DNA of 64,000 bases. Source: Gammaproteobacteria bacterium. GTDB lineage: Bacteria > Pseudomonadota > Gammaproteobacteria > Nevskiales > Nevskiaceae. The DNA lies in assembly GCA_016182805.1 (NCBI GenBank), contig JACPFV010000036.1, forward strand, positions 1 through 64,000. Direction: 5' to 3'. Numbering within the stretch: position 1 is the first letter of the stretch; every line of letters starts with the position of its first letter. This document shows positions 30,180-43,358 of this stretch, one piece after another. Made by a program: the position numbers and the translations under genes. The notes below the pieces were generated by a model. The model searched no databases. It saw nothing but the letters and a program-made list of their open reading frames with translations, and was not told the DNA's origin.

Positions 30180-31394
30180 TTAGGCAACGGCGGCCGCTCT
30201 TAGTTGATGGAACTTTATGGGCGCTTCCTGCGGCTTAACGTCAAGCTTCGGCAGATTCTGTGCAGGACATCCCAACTCTAGAACATCGAGCGCGTGGAAA
30301 CCTCTCATCCACACGCTGATTTTCTCGTTGTCGAGCGTAACGGTGCCGTCGTCGTTCAGCTTTCCGATTCGGTTCCGTTCATCGTTCAACATCACAGTAC
30401 ACTTGCCGATGGTGCCGTCGGCGCGAATCATCAGCGAATTGGGTTTGGCGGCGTAACAGATGTGGCCGTCGAACTTCTTGCTGGGGGCTGCACCCTGCTC
30501 TTTCTTCGCTCCATCGGCCTCCGCTACGGCCGCGCCTCCCGGCTTGCGCTCCGCAACACTGGGCTTCCCGGTGTTGCTCTCGGGACCCTCCAAGACTGCG
30601 CTCGTCGCAAGGCCCGCGTCGCTCAAGACTTTTTGCAGGCGGGCTACGCGTTCCTTTGCCGTTTCCTTGTTCATAACCTGGATTGCGCCGGACTTCGGCC
30701 CGCCCAGGTTCTCAATGGTCTTGAAGAAAGCGCTGAAGCGCCTATCGCCACCGAATCTCGCGGCAATCTCATCGATCAATCGATCCATCGACTCACCATT
30801 TTCGGCGTTTTGGTGCAATCGAAGCATGATCTTGAAAGGAATATCGCTTCCTCTCGCTGCGAGCAGATTCTTCCAAATGCGATCGAAGGTTCCTTTGCCG
30901 GAGGCGTAGCGCCGAGTCCGGTCATGGCCCTCCGCATAACCATCCAAGCTGATCTGGAAGCTGCTTTGCCTCGCGGCAACCAAGCGGCGAAGGGTTGGTA
31001 AGTCGAGCAGGTAGCCGTTGGTGGTGGTATCGCCGTGCAGCCCTTTGAGGCGGCCCGCCTCGAACCGTTGATGGGCGAACTCACTCAGTTCAAAAACTAC
31101 GTCGCGAGCCAGCAACGGCTCGCCCCCAAACCAGGATAGTTCGAGCGCATCGAGGCTGTTGCGCTCAAGCCGAGCGTCGATTAGCTTCTTGATGGCTTCG
31201 ATCTTGTTGCGCTTCATCCTTCCAATTTCGAAATCTTCGTAGCAGTAGGTGCAGCGGAAGTTGCATTTTTCAGTCGGAAGAATGATGAGTTGCAACAACT
31301 TGGGCGTAAGCGCCCACGCGAGATTTGACACGGCCCCCCCATAAAGCGGCTGCTTATTGGACCTTGCAGATGACTTGGAGACAGAACCCGACAT
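30180..31394 (-). CDS. radical SAM peptide maturase with reduced SPASM/twitch-like C-terminus
   Basis: 404 aa; TEKCNFRCTYCYE (CX3CX2C), SWFGGEPLL, TTNGYLL, SLDGYAEGHDRTR; C-terminal Cys HICYAAKPNSLMIRADGTIGKC...LGCPAQ. Confidence 0.93.
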   Translation of the reverse strand: MSGSVSKSSARSNKQPLYGGAVSNLAWALTPKLLQLIILPTEKCNFRCTYCYEDFEIGRMKRNKIEAIKKLIDARLERNSLDALELSWFGGEPLLARDVVFELSEFAHQRFEAGRLKGLHGDTTTNGYLLDLPTLRRLVAARQSSFQISLDGYAEGHDRTRRYASGKGTFDRIWKNLLAARGSDIPFKIMLRLHQNAENGESMDRLIDEIAARFGGDRRFSAFFKTIENLGGPKSGAIQVMNKETAKERVARLQKVLSDAGLATSAVLEGPESNTGKPSVAERKPGGAAVAEADGAKKEQGAAPSKKFDGHICYAAKPNSLMIRADGTIGKCTVMLNDERNRIGKLNDDGTVTLDNEKISVWMRGFHALDVLELGCPAQNLPKLDVKPQEAPIKFHQLRAAAVA

Positions 31395-31605
31395 TGATGG
31401 GGCAGCCGATGTCCAGACAGGCCCCGTTTATGTGGATGCATGTGGTATCTCGACCGCATGCCGTATTACCGCACGCCACGTTGTCGACCACCCCGTCTTC
31501 CTCTGGCCGAAAAATCGCGCCCCTCGCAGCCGCGATCTCGATGAGATCATGGTCACGAAGTTCAAATACTCCGTGCGGATCGAAAACGACCACTTCCTGT
31601 TTCAT
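31354..31605 (-). CDS. putative RiPP precursor peptide A1
   Basis: MKQEVVVFDPHGVFELRDHDLIEIAAARGAIFRPEEDGVVDNVACGNTACGRDTTCIHINGACLDIGCPINVGFCLQVICKVQ; 3' end overlaps the radical SAM start by 41 bp. Confidence 0.82.
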   Translation of the reverse strand: MKQEVVVFDPHGVFELRDHDLIEIAAARGAIFRPEEDGVVDNVACGNTACGRDTTCIHINGACLDIGCPINVGFCLQVICKVQ

Positions 31606-31959
31606 AGGGTTTCTCCTTGATCCATTTCAATCGGTTATACGGCCAACGGCGCCACGCACGACAAGAGCGCAGCGTTATCTAATCCTCAATACAAGCAACG
31701 CTCGCTATCGGCACGCGCGGAAAACGTGCTCGCAAATGAGCAGGCCATGACTTACTGATGCGCCATAACGCCGTTCTTTGTGTGATTCGTTTGGCGCTTC
31801 TTGTCCTTCGGCGGCAACCCAGCAGAGGCACTTTCAAAAAGTAAGCGTGGGCGCGATACGCCTCGCTCGATGCCAAGTCGGATATGCCTAGTTGCGAGTC
31901 ATCCCTTCTTCGTTATGTCATCCATTTTGTTGTTTCCGATTATTTTAGGTGCAACTTGT

Positions 31960-31999
31960 GGAGCCGTGACACGTGGAAATCCACGTGCCAGAAGGCTCC
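31960..31999. promoter_or_regulatory. nested inverted repeat centred on CACGTGGA-AA-TCCACGTG
   Basis: Inner 8-bp arms at 31970-31987; outer GGAGCC (31960-31965) / GGCTCC (31994-31999). Lies between the luxR-type gene and A1. Confidence 0.5.
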
Positions 32000-32029
32000 A
32001 CCTTCGACCTGGGTTCGTGGCGGAGCAGC

Positions 32030-32767
32030 TTACGGGCTCGGAAGCGTTTTCAGAATAGTGGATTGCCGTAAGGGAACCGCATGTTTATTCGGCGCAATCT
32101 GGCCACTGGCATACGCAAATAAGACGGCTTGCATTCGGGATTCGGCGCCAAGCGCCTCATAAGCGCGTCGCAGTAAGTCCTCTACTGTTCGTTGGTGAAC
32201 CGAGAGCGCGTGGGCAATCCATTTCACGGATCGCCCTTTCGACACAAGTTCGAGCACTTCACGTTGGCGTTCTGTCAGAACCGCGGCGGATGTGCCTTTG
32301 CTCCACAACGAGAACATGGCAGAAAAATACTGAAGAGCCCATTGCATTGCGCGACTCAATAGCCCATTTCGCTCGTCGCAGCTTTGAATTGGAGTTGGCC
32401 GCGCCAGGGACAGCAATCCAAAATCCCGATTTGGGCCGTGGACAGGGCAGGAGAGTCCGTGCGCCAACCCATAACTCGCCGCCTCGGAAAAGAGCTTCGA
32501 GATCGCGGAATCGCGTAGGCTGATTTCGTCCCAGAAAAATGGAAGAAGCGACTCCCGCGCCCGCCGCAGAACGGGGTCAATGCGCGTGTACTCCTGGTCG
32601 TCGTATTGGCGGAGCCATGCCCGCGGATAGGTGGTCAAAATGATCTGGACGGGGCTGCTGGGATTGCGCTCCATGCGCAGTCCCGCCATGGCGTATGGGA
32701 ACCCTAAGGACTCGGCAAACTCACTTAGCTTTCTGGTCGCCGGCAGCAAGTCCTGACCTTGCCTCAT
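32030..32767 (-). CDS. LuxR-family regulator with autoinducer-binding-like domain (LuxR solo)
   Basis: 245 aa; WLRQYDDQEYTRIDPV...FFWDE resembles AHL-domain W/Y/D/P/W residues; C-terminal HTH LTERQREVLELVSKGRSVKWIAHALSVHQRTVEDLLRRAYEALG. Confidence 0.88.
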   Translation of the reverse strand: MRQGQDLLPATRKLSEFAESLGFPYAMAGLRMERNPSSPVQIILTTYPRAWLRQYDDQEYTRIDPVLRRARESLLPFFWDEISLRDSAISKLFSEAASYGLAHGLSCPVHGPNRDFGLLSLARPTPIQSCDERNGLLSRAMQWALQYFSAMFSLWSKGTSAAVLTERQREVLELVSKGRSVKWIAHALSVHQRTVEDLLRRAYEALGAESRMQAVLFAYASGQIAPNKHAVPLRQSTILKTLPSP

Positions 32768-32874
32768 ATGTATCTCCCGCTTGGATGCTCCTCGTCGGCG
32801 ACGCCCTTATCTAAACGGCGCACCGGTCGGTCACGACGAATGCCAAGGTAGCGGGAAGCGATTTGGAAATCCTC

Positions 32875-32904
32875 AAGAATTTCTGAAGAATTTCTAAAGA
32901 AATT
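32875..32904. repeat. short tandem 11-bp repeats upstream of the luxR-type gene
   Basis: aagaatttctg aagaatttcta aagaaatt. Confidence 0.55.
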
Positions 32905-33009
32905 ATTACACCAGTCTAATCAATAAGATGCGTTTGGTTTCTTCTGGAACAATGGCAAGTGCCAGCCCCCGGCGGGGGCCCGGCAATCCGCGAGCGGCAC
33001 GTGCCCGAA

Positions 33010-33726
33010 TCAGATCAGCGCAGCCGCGATCTCGCGCTGGATGGCGGCGGCGGCCGCCTTCGGATCGGCGGCGTCGCGGATCGGGCGGCCGACGACGATG
33101 TAGTCGGCGCCGGCCTTGATCGCCGCCGCCGGCGTCATCACGCGCTTCTGGTCCCCGAAAGTCTGTGTTTCGGCCTGGTTTTCCACCGGCCGGATGCCGG
33201 GCGTGACGCAGATCAGCCGGGAGCCGATCTCCTGCTTCAGACGCCCCACCTCCAGGCCCGACGACACGACGCCGTCGCAGCCCGCCGCCAGCGCGCGGCG
33301 CGCGCGCGACAGCACGAGATCGGCGACATTGCACTGGAAACCCAGGTCGTTCAGATCGCCCTGGTCCAGACTCGTGAGCGCGGTCACGGCCAGCACCTTG
33401 AGCTTGCCGGACTTCGCCTTCGCGGCGGCTTCCATAATCGCCTGGTTGCCGTGGATGGTGCAGAAATCCGCGCCGCGCTCGGACAGGCTTTTCACCGCGC
33501 GCGCGACCGTCTCCGGGATGTCGAAGAACTTCAGGTCCACGAACACCTTCTTGTTTTCCGCGCGCAGCCAGTCGAGCAGGCCGAAGAAGCCGGGCGACAT
33601 GAACAGTTCCAGGCCGATCTTGTAGAAAGTCGCGGCGTCGCCCAGGCGCACGACCAGCGCCTTCGCGTCGGGGATTTCGGGGAGGTCGAGGGCGACGATC
33701 AGGCGGTCGGATGGCGCAATAGTCAA
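33010..33726 (-). CDS. pyrF: orotidine 5'-phosphate decarboxylase
   Basis: IVALDLP...VFVDLKFFDIPETV...VTPGIRP motifs. Confidence 0.96.
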   Translation of the reverse strand: MTIAPSDRLIVALDLPEIPDAKALVVRLGDAATFYKIGLELFMSPGFFGLLDWLRAENKKVFVDLKFFDIPETVARAVKSLSERGADFCTIHGNQAIMEAAAKAKSGKLKVLAVTALTSLDQGDLNDLGFQCNVADLVLSRARRALAAGCDGVVSSGLEVGRLKQEIGSRLICVTPGIRPVENQAETQTFGDQKRVMTPAAAIKAGADYIVVGRPIRDAADPKAAAAAIQREIAAALI

Positions 33727-33730
33727 GGCA

Positions 33731-34046
33731 TTAAATTCCAGTCAGCAGGCAGTCCAGAGCTGCCGTGATTTCGGTGCGCTTCCCCCTTAGATCGGCGATC
33801 GGGGGCCCGAGCCGCTGCGCCGGCACGGCACCCAGCGATGCGGTTTCCATGACCACGCGCTCGCCGGCGACATTGAACTCCGGCTGCAGGCGACCGACGC
33901 CGCGCTTGACCAGTTCGGAGCGAACCAGCGGCACTACGACGCGCGTATCGAGGCTTTCAAGCAGTTCGGATTGGACGTCCAGGAGATAGGGGATGTGGGG
34001 GGTTGCGCGCGTCTTTCAGGTTTCGGTAAACGCTAAATTGGGCCAT
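33731..34046 (-). pseudogene. ccdB: CcdB-family toxin, frameshifted at a C6 tract
   Basis: MAQFSVYRNLKDARN[P]PHIPYLLDVQSELLESLDTRVVVPLVRSELVKRGVGRLQPEFNVAGERVVMETASLGAVPAQRLGPPIADLRGKRTEITAALDCLLTGI is restored by deleting one C of CCCCCC after ...GCGCGCAA. Confidence 0.82.
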
Positions 34047-34273
34047 CAAAAGCCCCTGTCCGGCGTATCGCCAAAGATCCCGAACTCCCGTACGCGCCTG
34101 TTGTAGGCTTGAATCGCTTCGCGGTTCTCTGCCAGCCACTGTTCGGCGCGCTGCTTGTGCAGATGATCTTCCAGTCGCTGCTCCAGGAACCGGGACAGGT
34201 TGATCTTCTGCGCCCGCGCCTCGCGGACCAGAGATTTCGAGATGCTGAGATTGATCGCCTGCTTCATGCGCAT
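34046..34273 (-). CDS. ccdA: CcdA-family antitoxin
   Basis: MKQAINLSISKSLVREARAQKINLSRFLEQRLEDHL...WLAENREAIQAYNRRVREFGIFGD; stop overlaps ccdB start. Confidence 0.88.
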   Translation of the reverse strand: MRMKQAINLSISKSLVREARAQKINLSRFLEQRLEDHLHKQRAEQWLAENREAIQAYNRRVREFGIFGDTPDRGF

Positions 34274-34428
34274 ATTATGCGCATGGGCAGAAAGCACCGC
34301 AAACCACGCTTATACGTACAAGCCGAGCTGTTGCACGGTGCCGATCGCGCCGGACTCCAGGGACTGGCCGTCGAGCTGACGCCATACCGACAGCCGCTCG
34401 AACGCGGCGTCGCTACGCGACGTTTACG

Positions 34429-40318
<5,890 letters not shown>

Positions 40319-40530
40319 GGTCACGTTCCTCGAAGCGATTTTTGCGGCGGCAATCCCCCTGCGCGTCGGTTTGGTTTCCGCGCGCACGCGTCCGGAATGG
40401 GAGGGTTTTTGCCGCAGCGCAACAACCGACTATAGATTAGGTGCGTGCTGTTGCCAATAGTTGGCGGCGATGATGCGGATTCCAGCGTCGCAAATGGCGC
40501 GACGCTGAATCCGCGATGCCTGCGCGGCGG

Positions 40531-41679
40531 CTAGCGCAGCCGGCGCGGGTCGAACAGGCGCTCGTACTCGTCCAGCGCGAACCGGTCGGTCATGCCGGCG
40601 ACGTAGTCCGCGACCGTCACCGCCTTGCCGGCGTCGCCGCCCTGGGCGTGGCCGGCGCGCGCGGCGTCCCAGTTTTCCGGCGGCATCAGGCGCGGGTCCT
40701 GGAAGAAGGCCTCGAACAAGTCCTTGATGACCCGCTGCGCCTTGCGGTTCATGCGGTAGACGCGGTGATGGCGGTACAGATGCTCGAACAGGAACCGCTT
40801 GAGCGCGCTGGCCTCTGCGCGGATCGCCTCGCTGAACGCGACCAGGGGCCCGGCCTGGGCCCGCACCTCGTCGACCTGCGCCGGCCGCGCCTGCTCCAGG
40901 TTGTGGCGGCTGGTCTCGGTCAGGTCGGTGACCAGGGTATTGATGAGGCGCCGCACGGTCTCGTGGCGCAACTGCTTGGGGGTCAGCTGCGGATAGGCCT
41001 TGCGCACCAGCTCCAGGTGGCGCGCCACCAGCGGCACCTCGGCGAGCTGCTCGAACGTGAGCAGGCCGGCGCGGATGCCGTCGTCGATGTCGTGGTTGTT
41101 GTAGGCGATCTCGTCGGCGAGGTTGGCGAGCTGCGCCTCCAGGCTCGGCTGCCGCTTCTTCAGGAACCGCTCGCCGACGTCGCCCAGCTCGCGCGCGCGC
41201 CGCTCCGAGCAGTGCTTGAGGATGCCCTCGCGCGTTTCGAAGGTCAGGTTGAGGCCGCGGAACTCGGCGTACTTGTCCTCCAGCTGGTCCACCACGCGCA
41301 GGCTCTGCGCGTTGTGCTCGAAGCCGCCGTACTCGCGCATGCATTCGTTGAGCGCGTCCTGGCCGGCGTGACCGAATGGGGTGTGGCCGAGGTCGTGGGC
41401 GAGCGAGATCGCCTCCGCCAGCTCTTCATTGAGCCCCAGGTTGCGCGCGATGGTGCGCGCGATCTGCGCCACCTCCAGCGAGTGCGTCAGGCGCGTGCGG
41501 AACAGGTCGCCCTCGTGGTTGACGAAGACCTGGGTCTTGTATTCCAGGCGCCGGAACGCGGAGGAATGGATGATGCGGTCGCGGTCGCGCTGGTACTCGC
41601 TGCGGTAGTCGGGGCGCGGCTCCGGGTGGCGGCGGCCGCGGGAGCGGGCTTCGGTGGCGGCGTACGGGGCCAGGATCAT
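40531..41679 (-). CDS. dGTPase-like HD-domain triphosphohydrolase
   Basis: [36 protein letters not shown]; start MILAPYAAT at 41679. Confidence 0.93.
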   Translation of the reverse strand: MILAPYAATEARSRGRRHPEPRPDYRSEYQRDRDRIIHSSAFRRLEYKTQVFVNHEGDLFRTRLTHSLEVAQIARTIARNLGLNEELAEAISLAHDLGHTPFGHAGQDALNECMREYGGFEHNAQSLRVVDQLEDKYAEFRGLNLTFETREGILKHCSERRARELGDVGERFLKKRQPSLEAQLANLADEIAYNNHDIDDGIRAGLLTFEQLAEVPLVARHLELVRKAYPQLTPKQLRHETVRRLINTLVTDLTETSRHNLEQARPAQVDEVRAQAGPLVAFSEAIRAEASALKRFLFEHLYRHHRVYRMNRKAQRVIKDLFEAFFQDPRLMPPENWDAARAGHAQGGDAGKAVTVADYVAGMTDRFALDEYERLFDPRRLR

Positions 41680-42767
41680 CTTGAGGAACTCGCGGCGCAG
41701 AAATGCTCCAGGGTTTCCTGCAATTTGACCGCGTCGAAGTCCGAAGTGACGACCGCCTGGCCGACGGCCTTGAGCAGCACCAGCCGCAGCCTGCCGCCCT
41801 GCACCTTCTTGTCCAGGCCCATCAATTCCATGAACCGCGCCGGCGTCATGCCGGGCGGCAGCTGCGTGGGCAGGCCGGCGCGGCCCAACAGGCCCAGACA
41901 GCGGTCGGCTGCCTCGGCGGCGATCCAGCCCAGGCGCGCCGACAGGTCGGCGGCCATGCACAGGCCCACCGCCACCGCCTCGCCGTGCAGCCACTGCGTG
42001 TAGCCGGTGTGCGTCTCGATGGCGTGGCCGAAGGTATGGCCGAGGTTGAGCAAGGCGCGCGGGCCGGACTCGCGCTCGTCCAGGGCGACGATGCGCGCCT
42101 TCATGGTGCAGCACTGCTCCACCGCCTTGGCCAGGGCGTTGGCGTCCAGCGCCAGCAGCCAGTCCAGGGTCTTTTCCAGCCAGGCGAACAACTGCGCGTC
42201 GCCGAGCATGCCGTACTTGACGACCTCGGCCAGGCCGGCCAGCAGCTCGCGCGGCGGCAGCGTCCTGAGCGTGTCGAGGTCGGCCACCACCAGGCGCGGC
42301 TGGTGGAAGGCGCCGATCATGTTCTTGCCGCGCGGGTGGTTGACGCCGGTCTTGCCGCCGACCGAGGAATCCACTTGCGCCAGCAGCGTGGTCGGCACCT
42401 GGATGAAATCGACGCCGCGCTGGTAGATCGCGGCGGCGAAGCCGACCAGGTCGCCGACGACGCCGCCGCCCAGCGCCACCAGGCAGCCGTCGCGCGGCAG
42501 GCGCGCGGCCAGCAGCCAGTCGAGCACGCGCTCGGCGCTGGCCAGGGTCTTCTGCGCCTCGCCGGCGGGCAGCACCAGCGCGTCCTCCGGCCGCAGCGCC
42601 AGCGCGCGCAGCAGCGGCGCCAGGTAATGCGGGGCGACGTTGGCGTCGGTGACGATCTTGAGCCGGCGCTTGCGGAACGCCTCGATGCCCGGCGGGTCGG
42701 CCAGCAGGCCGCTGCCGATGTGGATCGGATACGCGCGCTCGGCCAGGCCGACCGCCACGGTGCGCAC
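41676..42767 (-). CDS. aroB: 3-dehydroquinate synthase
   Basis: [48 protein letters not shown]. Confidence 0.97.
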   Translation of the reverse strand: MRTVAVGLAERAYPIHIGSGLLADPPGIEAFRKRRLKIVTDANVAPHYLAPLLRALALRPEDALVLPAGEAQKTLASAERVLDWLLAARLPRDGCLVALGGGVVGDLVGFAAAIYQRGVDFIQVPTTLLAQVDSSVGGKTGVNHPRGKNMIGAFHQPRLVVADLDTLRTLPPRELLAGLAEVVKYGMLGDAQLFAWLEKTLDWLLALDANALAKAVEQCCTMKARIVALDERESGPRALLNLGHTFGHAIETHTGYTQWLHGEAVAVGLCMAADLSARLGWIAAEAADRCLGLLGRAGLPTQLPPGMTPARFMELMGLDKKVQGGRLRLVLLKAVGQAVVTSDFDAVKLQETLEHFCAASSSR

Positions 42768-43300
42768 TAGTGGGTCTCCGGCGGCAGCGGGTGGCCCAGG
42801 TGCTGCACGATGGCGCGCGCCAGCTGCTTGGCGTTGCGGCCGTCGGTCTCCAGCACCAGGTCGGCGACCTCGCGGTACAGCGGGTCGCGCTGCGCGATCA
42901 GCTGCTCCAGCACCTCGCGCCTGTTCGGCACCTGCAACAGCGGGCGGTTGTCGGTGCGGCCGGTACGGTGCAGCTGCTGCTCGATCGAGGCGTGCAGGTA
43001 GACCACGAAGCCGCGCGCCGCCAGGTGTTCGCGGTTCTCCTGCAGCAGCACCGCGCCGCCGCCGGTGGCGAGCACCAGGCCGCCGCGCGCGGTGAGGTCG
43101 GCGATCGCCTGCTGCTCGCGCTTGCGGAAGCCGGCCTCGCCCTCCTTCTCGAAGATGTAGGCGATGTCCACCCCGGTGCGGACCTCGATCTCGTGGTCGC
43201 TGTCGGCGAACTCCATGCCCAGCAGCTCGGCCAGGCGCTTGCCGATGGTGGTCTTGCCGGCGCCCATGGGACCGACCAGGAAGATGTTCTGCGAGCCCAT
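42767..43300 (-). CDS. aroK: shikimate kinase
   Basis: [40 protein letters not shown]. Confidence 0.96.
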   Translation of the reverse strand: MGSQNIFLVGPMGAGKTTIGKRLAELLGMEFADSDHEIEVRTGVDIAYIFEKEGEAGFRKREQQAIADLTARGGLVLATGGGAVLLQENREHLAARGFVVYLHASIEQQLHRTGRTDNRPLLQVPNRREVLEQLIAQRDPLYREVADLVLETDGRNAKQLARAIVQHLGHPLPPETH

Positions 43301-43316
43301 GCTGTCGAAATCAAAG

Positions 43317-43341
43317 AAAGGCCCGGATCGACCGGGCCTTT
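43317..43341 (-). terminator. rho-independent-like terminator between pilQ and aroK
   Basis: Minus strand AAAGGCCCGG-TCGAT-CCGGGCCTTT followed by CTTTGATTT. Confidence 0.8.
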
Positions 43342-43358
43342 CGAGTATAGCGAAACGC

